From Pseudomonas sp. S04 (GTDB lineage: Bacteria > Pseudomonadota > Gammaproteobacteria > Pseudomonadales > Pseudomonadaceae): 64,000 bases of DNA. The stretch is from positions 5,701,001 through 5,765,000 of the forward strand of contig NZ_CP019427.1 in assembly GCF_009834545.1 (NCBI RefSeq). The letters are read 5' to 3'. Both the position numbers and the translations under genes were made by a program. This document shows positions 49,551-59,232 of the stretch, piece after piece (within the stretch, counting starts at the first letter, position 1; each line of letters starts with the position of its first letter). A model generated the notes under the pieces. It made no database searches, was not told the origin of the DNA, and saw only the letters and a program-made list of their open reading frames with translations.

Positions 49551-50141
49551 ATGATTGGATTGAACACTGCAGCGGTGTACGTGCTGCAAACCCTCGGCAG
49601 TCTGTACCTGCTGATCGTACTCCTGCGTTTTGTACTGCAATTGGTACGCGCCAACTTCTACAACCCACTGTGCCAGTTCGCCGTGAAGGCCACTCAACCC
49701 CTGCTCAAGCCACTGCGCCGGATCATTCCGAGCGTGTTCGGCCTCGACATGTCGTCGCTGGTCCTGGCGATCCTGGTGCAACTGGCGTTGATGGCCCTGA
49801 CCCTGCTGCTGACTTACGGCACCACCGGCAACCCGCTGCAACTGCTGATCTGGTCGCTCATCGGGGTCACCGCGCTGTTCCTCAACATCTTCTTCTATGC
49901 CCTGATCATCAGCGTGATCCTCTCGTGGGTCGCGCCTGGCAGCCATAACCCGGGTGCCGAACTGGTCAATCAGATCTGCGAGCCGGCCCTGGCGCCATTC
50001 CGCAAGATCCTGCCGAACCTGGGCGGCCTGGACATTTCGCCGATCCTGGCGTTCATGGCGCTCAAGCTGATCGACATGCTGGTGATCAACAACCTCGCCG
50101 CCATGACGCAGATGCCGGAAATCCTGCGCCTGCTGATCTGA
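49551..50141 (+). CDS. yggT: YggT family membrane protein
   Basis: A 196-residue inner-membrane protein with two YGGT repeats, each a pair of helices around the motif NPLCQFAVKATQPLLKPLRRIIPS and, in the second half, NQICEPALAPFRKILPNLGGLDISP. Linked in other bacteria to osmotic tolerance or division; no firm role. AAGGAG precedes the ATG. It ends overlapping yggU. Confidence 0.92.
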   Translation: MIGLNTAAVYVLQTLGSLYLLIVLLRFVLQLVRANFYNPLCQFAVKATQPLLKPLRRIIPSVFGLDMSSLVLAILVQLALMALTLLLTYGTTGNPLQLLIWSLIGVTALFLNIFFYALIISVILSWVAPGSHNPGAELVNQICEPALAPFRKILPNLGGLDISPILAFMALKLIDMLVINNLAAMTQMPEILRLLI

Positions 50142-50437
50142 TGAGCTATTACCGCTGGGACGGCGCGGACCTGATCCTCGAATGTCACCTGCAACCGGCG
50201 GCCCGCAGCGATGATTTCGCGGGCCTGCACGGTGATCGCCTGAAGATCCGCCTGACCGCCCCGCCCGTCGAAGGCAAGGCCAATGCCTACCTGATGGCCT
50301 TCCTGGCCAAGGCCTTTGGCGTCTCCAAGAGCCAGGTGAGCCTGCTCAGCGGCGAGCTGAGCCGGCAGAAGCGGGTACGGATCTGCTCACCACAGAAGCT
50401 CCCGGACTTGCCGGATCTGGTGCGACAGCCGGGGTGA
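50141..50437 (+). CDS. yggU: DUF167 (YggU) family protein
   Basis: A 98-residue soluble protein. The family core GDRLKIRLTAPPVEGKANAYLMAFLAKAFGVSKSQVSLLSGELSRQKRV is nearly complete. The fold is known but the function is not. The ATG overlaps the yggT stop (TGATG), so the two are probably coupled. Confidence 0.93.
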   Translation: MSYYRWDGADLILECHLQPAARSDDFAGLHGDRLKIRLTAPPVEGKANAYLMAFLAKAFGVSKSQVSLLSGELSRQKRVRICSPQKLPDLPDLVRQPG

Positions 50438-50450
50438 CCGCGTCATCGTT

Positions 50451-50518
50451 CATCGCGGGCAAGCCACGCTCCCACATGGGAATGCGCCCCCTTGTGGGAG
50501 CGTGGCTTGCCCGCGATG
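50451..50518. repeat. REPIN between yggU and metX
   Basis: Inverted REP pair with core GTGGGAGCGTGGCTTGCCCG and its complement, copies 50451-50476 and 50493-50518, spacer 16 bases. The orientation is tail to tail, opposite to the REPIN at 41348. Confidence 0.88.
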
Positions 50519-50619
50519 GCCGCGCCTCGGTCTGACAGGAAAAATCATCCCCGCCCTTTGCTTGCCGCTGACCACAGCGGTCTTTAGACTTACGCCTCAT
50601 TTCAACGAGAGCAGGGTCG

Positions 50620-51759
50620 ATGCCAACTGCCTTTCCCGCCGATTCTGTTGGTCTGGTGACGCCCCAAGTGGCGCACTTCAACGAGCCCCTGGCCCTTGCC
50701 TGCGGCCGCTCCTTGTCAGCCTATGACCTGATCTACGAAACCTACGGCACGCTGAACGCCACGGCGAGCAACGCCGTGCTGATCTGCCATGCCTTGTCCG
50801 GGCACCATCACGCGGCCGGCTTCCACAGCCCCGACGACCGCAAGCCCGGTTGGTGGGACAGCTGCATCGGCCCCGGCAAGCCGATCGACACCGACAAGTT
50901 TTTCGTCGTCAGCCTGAACAACCTCGGCGGTTGCAACGGCTCCACCGGCCCCAGCAGCACCAACCCTGAGACCGGCAAGCCATTCGGCGCCGAGTTCCCG
51001 GTGCTGACCGTCGAAGACTGGGTCCATAGCCAAGCGCGCCTGGCCGACCGCATCGGCATCACGCAGTGGGCTGCCGTGATCGGTGGCAGCCTGGGTGGCA
51101 TGCAGGCGATGCAATGGAGCATCACCTACCCCGACCGCATCCGCCACTGCCTGGCCATTGCCTCGGCACCCAAACTCTCGGCACAGAACATTGCCTTCAA
51201 CGAAGTCGCGCGCCAGGCGATCCTCACCGATCCGGAGTTCCATGGCGGTTCGTTCCAGGAAGCCGGGGTGATCCCCAAGCGTGGCCTGATGCTGGCGCGC
51301 ATGGTCGGGCACATCACTTACCTGTCGGACGACTCGATGGGTGAGAAATTCGGCCGCGGCCTCAAGAGCGAAAAGCTCAACTACGATTTCCACAGCGTCG
51401 AGTTCCAGGTCGAGAGCTACCTGCGTTATCAGGGTGAAGAGTTCTCCGGACGGTTCGACGCCAACACCTACCTGCTGATGACCAAGGCGCTGGACTACTT
51501 CGATCCGGCGGCGAACTTCGACGATAACCTGGCGAAAACCTTCGCCGGCGCCAAGGCCAAGTTCTGCGTGATGTCCTTCACCACCGACTGGCGCTTCTCC
51601 CCGGCCCGCTCCCGCGAGCTGGTAGATGCCCTGATGGCCGCCAAGAAAGACGTTTGCTACCTGGAGATCGACGCTCCGCAAGGCCACGACGCCTTCCTGA
51701 TTCCGATCCCGCGCTACCTGCAGGCGTTCAGCAATTACATGAAGCGAATTACGGTGTGA
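50620..51759 (+). CDS. metX: Homoserine O-acyltransferase (MetX family)
   Basis: A 379-residue alpha/beta hydrolase that acylates homoserine for methionine synthesis. The catalytic triad can be placed: Ser157 in [12 protein letters not shown], Asp323 in FTTDWRFSP, His356 in PQGHDAF. Although MetX enzymes were named acetyltransferases, several Pseudomonas members are reported to use succinyl-CoA, so acyl specificity is left open. It is followed by metW seven bases later, a coupled pair in proteobacteria. Confidence 0.95.
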   Translation: MPTAFPADSVGLVTPQVAHFNEPLALACGRSLSAYDLIYETYGTLNATASNAVLICHALSGHHHAAGFHSPDDRKPGWWDSCIGPGKPIDTDKFFVVSLNNLGGCNGSTGPSSTNPETGKPFGAEFPVLTVEDWVHSQARLADRIGITQWAAVIGGSLGGMQAMQWSITYPDRIRHCLAIASAPKLSAQNIAFNEVARQAILTDPEFHGGSFQEAGVIPKRGLMLARMVGHITYLSDDSMGEKFGRGLKSEKLNYDFHSVEFQVESYLRYQGEEFSGRFDANTYLLMTKALDYFDPAANFDDNLAKTFAGAKAKFCVMSFTTDWRFSPARSRELVDALMAAKKDVCYLEIDAPQGHDAFLIPIPRYLQAFSNYMKRITV

Positions 51760-51766
51760 ACAAGCC

Positions 51767-52387
51767 ATGAGAGCTGATCTGGAAATCATCCAGGAATGGA
51801 TCCCCGCCGGCAGCCGCGTGCTGGACCTGGGCTGCGGTGATGGCGAGCTGCTGACCTGGCTGCGCGACAACAAGCAAGTCACCGGCTATGGCCTGGAAAA
51901 CGACCCGGACAACATTGCCGAGTGCGTGGCCAAGGGCATCAACGTCATCGAGCAGGACCTAGACAAAGGCCTGGGCAACTTTGCCAGCAACAGCTTCGAC
52001 ATCGTGGTCATGACCCAGGCCCTGCAGGCCGTGCATTACCCCGACAAGATCCTCGACGAAATGCTGCGGGTCGGTCGCCAGTGCATCATCACCTTCCCCA
52101 ACTTCGGGCACTGGCGCTGCCGCTGGTACCTGGCGAGCAAGGGTCGGATGCCGGTTTCGGAGTTCTTGCCGTACACCTGGTACAACACGCCGAACATTCA
52201 CTTCTGCACCTTCGAAGACTTCGAAGCCTTGTGCAGTGCACGTGAAGCCAAGGTCATTGATCGGCTTGCCGTGGATCAACAGCATCGGCATGGGTGGGCC
52301 AGTAAGCTATGGCCTAATCTATTAGGTGAGATTGGCATCTACCGTGTCAGCAGTCCTGGCCTGCAGGATCACCAGGTAGCGGTCTAA
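51767..52387 (+). CDS. metW: Methionine biosynthesis protein MetW
   Basis: A 206-residue class I methyltransferase-fold protein. The SAM-binding glycine motif VLDLGCGDGELLTWL is near residues 20-34 and FDIVVMTQALQAV is motif III-like. MetW is needed with MetX for homoserine acylation in several bacteria, apparently as an activating partner. The gene sits directly behind metX with no promoter-sized gap. Confidence 0.95.
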   Translation: MRADLEIIQEWIPAGSRVLDLGCGDGELLTWLRDNKQVTGYGLENDPDNIAECVAKGINVIEQDLDKGLGNFASNSFDIVVMTQALQAVHYPDKILDEMLRVGRQCIITFPNFGHWRCRWYLASKGRMPVSEFLPYTWYNTPNIHFCTFEDFEALCSAREAKVIDRLAVDQQHRHGWASKLWPNLLGEIGIYRVSSPGLQDHQVAV

Positions 52388-52411
52388 CCCGTTTTTCAAA
52401 GGAGTACGATC

Positions 52412-52846
52412 ATGAGTCGTCTAGCTCTGTTTGCCTTAACCGCTTGCCTGAGCGTCAGCGCCATGGCGGCCGACGTCATCAAGGGCGAGCGCCAGGAAAC
52501 CTTCGGCGATGTGACGGTGCACTACAACACCTTCAACTCGACCTTCATTCAGCCGGACATCGCCAAGGCCGCCGAACTGATCCGCAGCAAGAACCAGGGC
52601 GTGATCAACGTCTCGGTGATCAAGGCCGGCCAGCCCATGGTTGCCAGCGTCACCGGCAGCGTGAAAGACCTGACCAGCAAGACCGTGCCGCTGAACTTCA
52701 AGCAAATCACCGAACAAGGGGCGATCTACTACCTCGCCCAATACCCGGTGGACCAGCAAGAAGTCCGCACTTTTGAGATCAAGGTCCAGGCCGGCGACAA
52801 GATCAACACCATCAACTTCAACCAAGAGCTCTTCCCCGGCGAATGA
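52412..52846 (+). CDS. DUF4426 domain protein
   Basis: A 144-residue exported protein with signal peptide [19 protein letters not shown]. The mature domain ([40 protein letters not shown]) is the DUF4426 fold. Function unknown. AAAGGAG lies upstream of the ATG, and the stop overlaps the rdgB start by four bases. Confidence 0.9.
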   Translation: MSRLALFALTACLSVSAMAADVIKGERQETFGDVTVHYNTFNSTFIQPDIAKAAELIRSKNQGVINVSVIKAGQPMVASVTGSVKDLTSKTVPLNFKQITEQGAIYYLAQYPVDQQEVRTFEIKVQAGDKINTINFNQELFPGE

Positions 52847-53439
52847 TCACTTTCACCCAACTCGTACTGGCCAGCCATAACGCCGGCAAACTCAAGGAAC
52901 TGCAGGCCATGCTCGGCGAATCGGTGCAACTGCGCTCGATTGGCGAGTTCAGCAGCGTGGAGCCTGAAGAAACCGGTCTGTCGTTCGTCGAAAACGCCAT
53001 TCTGAAGGCCCGTAATGCCGCCCGCATCTCCGGCTTGCCGGCGCTGGCCGACGACTCGGGGCTGGCGGTGGACTTTCTCGGCGGTGCGCCGGGCATCTAC
53101 TCGGCGCGCTACGCCAACGGCCAGGGTGATACGGCGAACAACGCCAAGCTGCTCGACGTGCTCAAGGACGTCCCGGCCGCCGAGCGTGGCGCCCAGTTCG
53201 TCTGCGTCCTGGCCCTGGTGCGCCACGCCGATGACCCGTTGCCGATTCTCTGCGAAGGGCTGTGGCACGGGCGCATCCTCACCCAGGCCAGCGGCGAACA
53301 CGGCTTTGGCTACGACCCGCTGTTCTGGGTACCGGAACGTGACTGTTCGAGCGCCGAACTGAGCCCGGCCGACAAGAACCTCATCAGCCACCGGGCCCGC
53401 GCAATGGATCTGCTGCGCCAGCGTCTGGGCCTGAAATGA
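52843..53439 (+). CDS. rdgB: RdgB/HAM1 non-canonical purine NTP pyrophosphatase
   Basis: A 198-residue enzyme that hydrolyses dITP, dXTP and related nucleotides to keep them out of DNA. Motifs: [16 protein letters not shown] at the start, [18 protein letters not shown] with the metal aspartates, and ISHRARAM near the C-terminus. The ATG overlaps the upstream stop and its own stop overlaps hemW. Confidence 0.96.
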   Translation: MITFTQLVLASHNAGKLKELQAMLGESVQLRSIGEFSSVEPEETGLSFVENAILKARNAARISGLPALADDSGLAVDFLGGAPGIYSARYANGQGDTANNAKLLDVLKDVPAAERGAQFVCVLALVRHADDPLPILCEGLWHGRILTQASGEHGFGYDPLFWVPERDCSSAELSPADKNLISHRARAMDLLRQRLGLK

Positions 53440-54641
53440 CCCACAAGCCCTCTGCGTCGCCGCTGATTTTCGGCGGCGCCGCGCCATCGCCACGGGCCGC
53501 CCTGCCTACGCTGCCGCCCCTGGCGCTGTACATCCACATCCCGTGGTGTGTGCGCAAATGCCCCTATTGCGATTTCAACTCGCACACCGCCAGCCCGGTG
53601 TTGCCGGAAGAAGAGTACGTCGACGCCCTGCTGGCGGACCTCGATCAGGACCTGCACGCAGTCTACGGCCGAGAACTGAGTTCGATCTTCTTTGGCGGCG
53701 GCACCCCGAGCCTGTTCAGTGCCGTGGCCTTGGGCCGCTTGCTCAAGGGTGTGGAACAACGCATCCCGTTCGCCAGTGACATCGAAATCACCCTGGAGGC
53801 CAACCCGGGCACCTTCGAGCAGGAGAAGTTCGTCGCCTACCGGGCGTTGGGCATCAATCGCCTGTCGATCGGTATCCAGAGCTTCCAGCAGGAAAAACTC
53901 CAGGCCCTGGGCCGCATCCACAACGGTGACGAAGCGATTCGCGCCGCTGGCATGGCGCGCCAGGCCGGGTTCGACAACTTCAACCTGGACCTGATGCACG
54001 GCTTGCCCGATCAGTCCCTGGACGACGCCCTGGACGACCTGCGCCAGGCCATCGCCCTCAAGCCCACCCACCTGTCCTGGTATCAGCTGACACTGGAACC
54101 CAATACGGTGTTCTGGAACCAGCCGCCGACACTGCCGGAAGACGACACCCTGTGGGACATCCAGGAGGCCGGCCAGGCATTGTTGGCCGAGCACGGCTAC
54201 GCCCAGTACGAAGTCTCGGCTTACGCCCAGGACGGCCGTGCGGCGCGGCATAACCTCAACTACTGGAGCTTTGGCGACTTCATCGGCATTGGCGCCGGGG
54301 CCCACGGCAAGCTAAGCCATCCGGACGGGCGCATCGTGCGCACCTGGAAGACCCGCCTGCCCAAGGACTACCTCAACCCGGCCAAAAGCTTCAAGGCGGG
54401 CGAGAAAGCCCTGAGCAATGACGAGCTGCCGTTCGAGTTCCTGATGAATGCCTTGCGCCTGACCGAGGGTGTCGAGGCGCGGTTGTACCCGCAACGTACC
54501 GGGCTGCCCCTGGAAAGTCTTGCCGAAGGCCGACGCGAGGCCGAACAAAGTGGTTTGTTGCAGGTCGAACCGTCACGCCTTGCGGCGACGCTGCGTGGAC
54601 AGCTGTTTCTCAATGACTTGCTGCAGAATTTTCTGAGCTGA
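53436..54641 (+). CDS. hemW: Radical SAM haem chaperone HemW
   Basis: A 401-residue radical SAM protein. The cluster motif CVRKCPYC supplies Cys38, Cys42 and Cys45, followed by DFNSH, whose form lacks the extra features of the oxygen-independent coproporphyrinogen oxidase Hem[11 protein letters not shown] is the SAM-binding GGGTP. Homologues bind haem and insert it into respiratory enzymes. It overlaps rdgB by four bases. Confidence 0.94.
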   Translation: MTHKPSASPLIFGGAAPSPRAALPTLPPLALYIHIPWCVRKCPYCDFNSHTASPVLPEEEYVDALLADLDQDLHAVYGRELSSIFFGGGTPSLFSAVALGRLLKGVEQRIPFASDIEITLEANPGTFEQEKFVAYRALGINRLSIGIQSFQQEKLQALGRIHNGDEAIRAAGMARQAGFDNFNLDLMHGLPDQSLDDALDDLRQAIALKPTHLSWYQLTLEPNTVFWNQPPTLPEDDTLWDIQEAGQALLAEHGYAQYEVSAYAQDGRAARHNLNYWSFGDFIGIGAGAHGKLSHPDGRIVRTWKTRLPKDYLNPAKSFKAGEKALSNDELPFEFLMNALRLTEGVEARLYPQRTGLPLESLAEGRREAEQSGLLQVEPSRLAATLRGQLFLNDLLQNFLS

Positions 54642-54664
54642 TTATCAGAACTAAGGGAAAACGA

Positions 54665-54988
54665 ATGGATTTGGTACTCGACCTGCTCGCCACCGTCTCT
54701 CGCTGGAGCCGCAGTAACCTCTCGGAAATCGCCCTGGCATTAGTGGGCTGCTTGCTGGTGTTGTTTGGCGCGGACTTCAAAGGCTGGGTCGAGCAACGCC
54801 TGGGCAACATCGCTGGAGCATTGCGCGTGCCGATGATGGCCCTGCTGTGCGTGATCGGCAGCGGTGCGTCGCTGATCTACGCCACACCCTGGATCGTCAA
54901 GGGCCTGAGCCAGTTCAACAACTACAGCCTGGCGCCGGTGTTGCTGGTGGTATTGGTGCTGATCGGCGTCGTAGCCGACCGCCGCTGA
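54665..54988 (+). CDS. DUF3392 membrane protein
   Basis: A 107-residue inner-membrane protein with three hydrophobic helices (about 15-35, 50-72 and 80-103). It matches the DUF3392 family found in gamma-proteobacteria next to hemW or trmB; function unknown. It ends before a REPIN. Confidence 0.85.
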   Translation: MDLVLDLLATVSRWSRSNLSEIALALVGCLLVLFGADFKGWVEQRLGNIAGALRVPMMALLCVIGSGASLIYATPWIVKGLSQFNNYSLAPVLLVVLVLIGVVADRR

Positions 54989-55010
54989 CCCTGCGCCCTA
55001 TACAAATCCA

Positions 55011-55103
55011 CTGTAGGAGCGAGCTTGCTCGCGATGGCGGCCTGACAGTCAACTTGGATGTTGAATGTTAGGGCCTCATCGCGAGCAAGCTCGGCTCCTA
55101 CAG
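55011..55103. repeat. REPIN between DUF3392 and trmB genes
   Basis: Inverted REP pair of the GTAGGAGCGAGCTTGCTCGC type, left copy 55011-55036 and right copy 55077-55103 (one inserted G), with a 40-base spacer. It ends three bases from the trmB stop. Confidence 0.9.
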
Positions 55104-55106
55104 GTT

Positions 55107-55832
55107 TTACGCCTGTTTTTCGAACTTCAAGTCCCACACACCATGCCCAAGACGTTCGCCGCGGCGTTCGAACTTGGTGATCGGGCGCTCGGCCGGGCGC
55201 GGCACGCACTTGCCGTCTTCGGCCAGGTTGCGGTAACCCGGCGCGACGTTCATCACTTCCAGCATGTATTCAGCGTACGGTTCCCAGTCGGTGGCCATGT
55301 GCAGCACACCGCCGACCTTCAACTTGCTGCGTACCAGCTCAGCGAAGGACGCCTGGACGATCCGGCGCTTGTGGTGACGGCTCTTGTGCCACGGGTCCGG
55401 GAAAAACAGCATCAGGCGATCCAGGCTGTTGTCCGCCACGCAGCGGTTGAGCACTTCGATCGCATCACAATCGTAGACCCGCAGGTTAGTCAGGCCCTGG
55501 GTCAGCACGCCATTGAGCAGCGCGCCCACACCTGGACGGTGCACTTCAACCCCGATGAAATCCTGTTCCGGCGCCGCCGCGGCCATTTCCAGCAGCGAGT
55601 GGCCCATGCCGAAGCCGATTTCCAGCGAGCGCGGGGCCGAGCGACCGAACACCTGGTCGAAGTCCACCGGCGCATCGGCCAATGGCAGGACGAACAGCGG
55701 CGTGCCCTGCTCCAGGCCCTTTTGCTGGCCTTCGGTCATGCGCCCGGCGCGCATCACAAAACTCTTGATGCGGCGGTGTTGGCGCTCTTCGCCTTCTTCC
55801 GTCTGGATAGGCGTGTCGTTCGATTCAGTCAT
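55107..55832 (-). CDS. trmB: tRNA (guanine-N7-)-methyltransferase
   Basis: A 241-residue class I methyltransferase that modifies G46 in tRNA variable loops. Motif [18 protein letters not shown] and the catalytic region [19 protein letters not shown] are diagnostic. The ATG at 55832 is preceded by GAGCC sequence; ten bases separate it from thiG on the same strand, so they may be co-transcribed. Confidence 0.96.
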   Translation of the reverse strand: MTESNDTPIQTEEGEERQHRRIKSFVMRAGRMTEGQQKGLEQGTPLFVLPLADAPVDFDQVFGRSAPRSLEIGFGMGHSLLEMAAAAPEQDFIGVEVHRPGVGALLNGVLTQGLTNLRVYDCDAIEVLNRCVADNSLDRLMLFFPDPWHKSRHHKRRIVQASFAELVRSKLKVGGVLHMATDWEPYAEYMLEVMNVAPGYRNLAEDGKCVPRPAERPITKFERRGERLGHGVWDLKFEKQA

Positions 55833-55841
55833 CAATGGCTC

Positions 55842-56636
55842 TTACTTGATCAGACCATCCAGCGGCGAGGAGGCGCTGGCATAGAGTTTTTTCGGCATGC
55901 GGCCAGCGAGGTACGCCAGGCGACCTGCGACAATCGCGTGTTTCATGGCTTCGGCCATCAGGATCGGTTGCTGGGCATGGGCAATGGCCGAGTTCATCAG
56001 CACCGCCTCGCAGCCCAGCTCCATGGCGATGGTGGCGTCGGACGCGGTACCGACACCGGCATCCACCAGCACGGGCACTTTGGTTTCTTCGAGGATGATC
56101 TGCAGGTTGTACGGGTTGCAGATCCCCAGGCCCGAACCGATCAGGCCAGCCAGCGGCATGATCGCGATGCAGCCGATCTCCGCCAGTTGCCGGGCAATGA
56201 TCGGGTCATCACTGGTGTAGACCATCACGTCGAAGCCTTCCTTGACCAGCGTTTCGGCGGCCTTGAGGGTTTCGATCACGTTGGGGAACAGGGTTTTCTG
56301 GTCGGCCAGTACTTCCAGCTTCACCAGGTTGTGCCCACCGAGCAACTCACGGGCCAGGCGACAGGTGCGCACAGCCTCGATCGCGTCGTAGCACCCGGCA
56401 GTATTCGGCAGGAAGGTATAGCGCTCTGGCGACAGCACATCGAGCAGGTTCGGCTCGCCCTCGTTCTGGCCCAGGTTGGTGCGGCGCACGGCGAAAGTGA
56501 CGATCTCAGCGCCCGAGGCCTCGATGGCCAGGCGGGTTTCTTCCATGTCACGGTACTTGCCGGTACCTACCAGCAAACGCGACTGGTAAGTACGACCGGC
56601 CAGGACGAAAGGCTTATCGCTGCGAACGTTGCTCAT
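55842..56636 (-). CDS. thiG: Thiazole synthase
   Basis: A 264-residue TIM-barrel enzyme that builds the thiazole phosphate of thiamine from DXP, dehydroglycine and ThiS-thiocarboxylate. The blocks [41 protein letters not shown] and [33 protein letters not shown] are canonical. It follows thiS by 66 bases. No TPP riboswitch was found upstream. Confidence 0.97.
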   Translation of the reverse strand: MSNVRSDKPFVLAGRTYQSRLLVGTGKYRDMEETRLAIEASGAEIVTFAVRRTNLGQNEGEPNLLDVLSPERYTFLPNTAGCYDAIEAVRTCRLARELLGGHNLVKLEVLADQKTLFPNVIETLKAAETLVKEGFDVMVYTSDDPIIARQLAEIGCIAIMPLAGLIGSGLGICNPYNLQIILEETKVPVLVDAGVGTASDATIAMELGCEAVLMNSAIAHAQQPILMAEAMKHAIVAGRLAYLAGRMPKKLYASASSPLDGLIK

Positions 56637-56702
56637 CGGAAATCCTCTGGTGGGGTGAGGGTCTTGCACAATGCGGGTGGGCGCGGTTGTCGCTGCGGGC
56701 GA

Positions 56703-56903
56703 CTAGCCGCCACCGATGGCGTGCACCACTTCCACCGAGTCGCCCTCGGTGAGGGTGGTGTCAGCGTGCTGGCTGCGCGGGACGATATCCAGGTTGAGCT
56801 CGACCGCCACCCGGCGACCGGTCAGGTCCAGACGGGTCAGCAGGGCCGCAACGGTTTCACCGTCGGGCAGTTCAAGGGATTCGCCGTTCAACTGAATGCG
56901 CAT
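56703..56903 (-). CDS. thiS: Sulfur carrier protein ThiS
   Basis: A 66-residue ubiquitin-like protein. It ends in AIGGG, the diglycine tail that is converted to a thiocarboxylate to donate sulfur to thiazole. The MRIQLNGESLELPDG start and the SVEVVHAIGGG end fit ThiS. Longer upstream reading to 56951 is not conserved. It is the first gene of the thiS-thiG(-trmB) unit. Confidence 0.95.
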   Translation of the reverse strand: MRIQLNGESLELPDGETVAALLTRLDLTGRRVAVELNLDIVPRSQHADTTLTEGDSVEVVHAIGGG

Positions 56904-56974
56904 GCCGGATGCCGCCATCATTTTTAGGGGCCAGCATTCTAGCCCGATCATGACCTAAAGGTCAGCTACAAGTG

Positions 56975-57355
56975 TCAGGCGGTTATCTGCAAGCGCCAGG
57001 CGGTAATCCCCAGCAGCAGCCAGCCCGCGAGGAATGCCAGGCCGCCAAACGGGGTGACGATCCCCAGCTTGCTGATGCCCGTCAGCGTCAGCAGGTACAG
57101 GCTGCCGGAAAACAGCAGGATGCCCACGGCAAAACTAACCCCTGCCCAGGTCACCAGGCGCCCGGGAACCTGCGTGGCCAGCAGCGCGACACCCAGCAAC
57201 GCCAGGGTATGCACCAGTTGATAAGTGACGCCGGTATGAAAAATCGCCAGGTATTCGCTGCTCAAGCGGCCCTTGAGGCCATGGGCGGCAAATGCACCCA
57301 GGGCGACACCGGTAAAACCGAAAAAAGCGGCCAGCATCAAAAAGCCACGCAGCAT
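56975..57355 (-). CDS. DUF423 membrane protein
   Basis: A 126-residue protein with four hydrophobic helices. FGFTGVALGAFAAHGLKGRLSSEYLAIFHTGVTYQLVHTLALLGVALL is the DUF423 signature with its conserved histidines. Function unknown. It is divergent from mtgA. Confidence 0.9.
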   Translation of the reverse strand: MLRGFLMLAAFFGFTGVALGAFAAHGLKGRLSSEYLAIFHTGVTYQLVHTLALLGVALLATQVPGRLVTWAGVSFAVGILLFSGSLYLLTLTGISKLGIVTPFGGLAFLAGWLLLGITAWRLQITA

Positions 57356-57390
57356 GGGGAACTCCAGTCAGAATCATTGGGCAGGGTCTG

Positions 57391-57396
57391 TATAAT
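57391..57396 (+). promoter_or_regulatory. -10 element upstream of mtgA
   Basis: A perfect TATAAT, preceded by TCTG, 33 bases before the mtgA ATG. The -35 at the expected position is poor, so strength is uncertain. Confidence 0.5.
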
Positions 57397-57429
57397 GGCC
57401 CGCTCGACGGGTTCGGCCAAGCCATCTCT

Positions 57430-58152
57430 ATGCTGCCAATATTTGTGCGCCGCTTCATGAAAGCCCTGCTCTGGTTTGCCGGTGGCAGCGTAGTGCTGGT
57501 CCTGCTGTTGCGTTTTATTCCGCCACCGGGGACCGCGCTGATGGTCGAGCGCAAGATCGAATCCTGGTTCGATGGCGAACCCATCGACCTGCAGCGTGAC
57601 TGGCAGTCCTGGGACAACATCAGCGACGACCTGAAAGTCGCGGTGATGGCCGGTGAAGACCAGAAATTCCCCGAGCACTGGGGTTTTGACTTCGGCGCGA
57701 TCCAGGCCGCGCTGGCCCACAACGAACGCGGCGGCTCGATCCGCGGAGCCAGCACCCTGAGCCAGCAGGTAGCGAAAAACCTGTTCCTCTGGTCCGGCCG
57801 CAGCTGGCTGCGCAAAGGCCTGGAAGCCTGGTTTACTGCGCTGATCGAGGTGTTCTGGCCCAAGCAGCGGATTCTCGAGGTGTACCTCAATAGCGTGGAA
57901 TGGGATGCCGGTGTGTTTGGCGCCGAGGCTGCAGCGCGCCATCACTTCGGCGTCAGCGCCCGCTCATTGAGCCGTCAGCAGGCCAGCCTGCTGGCGGCCG
58001 TGCTGCCGAATCCGCGGGTGTATAGCGCCAGCCATCCGAGCGCCTACGTGGCCCGGCGTGCAGGCTGGATTCGCCAGCAGATGAGCCAGTTGGGCGGCGA
58101 CAGCTACCTGATCGGCCTCAACGATTCACGCCGGGCGCCTTGGGCGCAGTAG
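57430..58152 (+). CDS. mtgA: Monofunctional biosynthetic peptidoglycan transglycosylase
   Basis: A 240-residue GT51 enzyme that polymerises lipid II into glycan strands. One N-terminal membrane helix (about 10-30) is followed by the catalytic block VMAGEDQKFPEHWGFD with Glu76. Then come GASTLSQQVAKNLFLW and the KQRILEVYLNSVEWDAGVFG motif. No transpeptidase domain. It ends near a bidirectional terminator shared with rpoH. Confidence 0.96.
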   Translation: MLPIFVRRFMKALLWFAGGSVVLVLLLRFIPPPGTALMVERKIESWFDGEPIDLQRDWQSWDNISDDLKVAVMAGEDQKFPEHWGFDFGAIQAALAHNERGGSIRGASTLSQQVAKNLFLWSGRSWLRKGLEAWFTALIEVFWPKQRILEVYLNSVEWDAGVFGAEAAARHHFGVSARSLSRQQASLLAAVLPNPRVYSASHPSAYVARRAGWIRQQMSQLGGDSYLIGLNDSRRAPWAQ

Positions 58153-58210
58153 CCGAACACATTCTTCCAGACACTGCCCCCACAAGGGCCAAGATGAATC
58201 AGGAAAATGG

Positions 58211-58259
58211 GCACAAACAAAAACGCCCCGATCAATGATCGGGGCGTTTTTGTTTGTGC
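58211..58259. terminator. Bidirectional terminator between mtgA and rpoH
   Basis: A perfect inverted repeat with 22-base arms (58211-58232 and 58238-58259) around loop CAATG. The G/C core CGCCCCGAT pairs with ATCGGGGCG and is flanked by A5 and T5 runs on the two sides. It lies 58 bases after mtgA and six bases after the rpoH stop. Confidence 0.95.
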
Positions 58260-58265
58260 CGCAGG

Positions 58266-59120
58266 TTAGGCGGCGATCGACAACTTGAGCTTGTTCATCG
58301 CGCTCTTCTCGAGCTGACGGATCCGCTCGGCCGACACGTTGTACTTCTGTGCCAGGTCGTGCAGCGTGGCTTTTTCTTCTGCCAGCCAGCGCTGGTAGAG
58401 AATGTCACGGCTGCGGTCGTCCAGTACATCCAACGCCTCGTGCAGGTTGTTGGTGGAGTTGTCGCTCCAGTCCGCATCCTCCAGTTGACGGGCCGGGTCG
58501 TACCGGTGGTCTTCCAGGTAGTTGGCTGGCGACTGGAAGGCGCTGTCGTCGTCCGCTTCAGCGGCCGGGTCGAAAGCCATGTCATGGCCGGTCAGGCGGC
58601 TTTCCATCTCGCGCACTTCGCGCGGCTCTACACCGAGGCTTTCAGCCACACGATGGACTTCTTCATTGTTCAGCCACGCCAGGCGTTTTTTCTGGCTGCG
58701 CAGGTTGAAGAACAGCTTGCGCTGGGCCTTGGTGGTCGCCACTTTGACGATGCGCCAGTTGCGCAGGATGAACTCGTGGATTTCCGCCTTGATCCAGTGC
58801 ACGGCAAAGGACACCAGGCGTACACCCATTTCCGGGTTGAAGCGCTTGACCGCTTTCATCAGGCCAACGTTGCCTTCCTGGATCAGGTCAGCCTGGGCCA
58901 GGCCGTAGCCGCTATAGCTACGGGCGATATGTACAACAAAACGCAGGTGGGCGAGCACCATCTGCCGAGCCGCCCCCAAATCCTGCTCATAGTAGAGACT
59001 CTCGGCCAGTTCACGCTCCTGCTCTGGCGTCAGCAATGGAATGCTGTTGACCGTGTGCACATAGGCCTCCAGGTTTGCGCCTGGGACTAGAGCATAAGCA
59101 GGTTGCAAAGAAGTGGTCAT
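58266..59120 (-). CDS. rpoH: Heat-shock sigma factor RpoH (sigma 32)
   Basis: A 284-residue sigma-70-family factor directing heat-shock transcription. Region 2 contains [36 protein letters not shown], and the RpoH-box follows in [20 protein letters not shown]. Region 4 HTH is [23 protein letters not shown]. The start [14 protein letters not shown] at 59120 has GGAGG 10 bases upstream. A good AlgU-type promoter lies in the 112-base gap before ftsX, so it can be induced by envelope stress apart from ftsYEX. Confidence 0.97.
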   Translation of the reverse strand: MTTSLQPAYALVPGANLEAYVHTVNSIPLLTPEQERELAESLYYEQDLGAARQMVLAHLRFVVHIARSYSGYGLAQADLIQEGNVGLMKAVKRFNPEMGVRLVSFAVHWIKAEIHEFILRNWRIVKVATTKAQRKLFFNLRSQKKRLAWLNNEEVHRVAESLGVEPREVREMESRLTGHDMAFDPAAEADDDSAFQSPANYLEDHRYDPARQLEDADWSDNSTNNLHEALDVLDDRSRDILYQRWLAEEKATLHDLAQKYNVSAERIRQLEKSAMNKLKLSIAA

Positions 59121-59169
59121 ACGAAAAAACCTCCGACTCACATAACTCGTGCAGTTCAGCACTGCGAAA

Positions 59170-59196
59170 ATTGACCGGAAACCGAAGGACAAGTTC
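59170..59196 (-). promoter_or_regulatory. AlgU (sigma E)-type promoter upstream of rpoH
   Basis: On the minus strand, GAACTT (59191-59196), a 16-base spacer, then TCAAT (59170-59174). The consensus for AlgU/RpoE is GAACTT-N16-TCtgA, so the -35 and spacing are exact and the -10 is close. AlgU control of rpoH is established in P. aeruginosa. Transcription would start about 45 bases before the rpoH ATG. Confidence 0.7.
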
Positions 59197-59232
59197 CCCT
59201 ACACGCTGAAAGGATATACAAGCAAAAAGACA

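Noticed and set aside
56904..56974. A TPP riboswitch before thiS
   Set aside because: The gap before thiS is about 70 bases and lacks the conserved thi-box; the riboswitch is usually at thiC.
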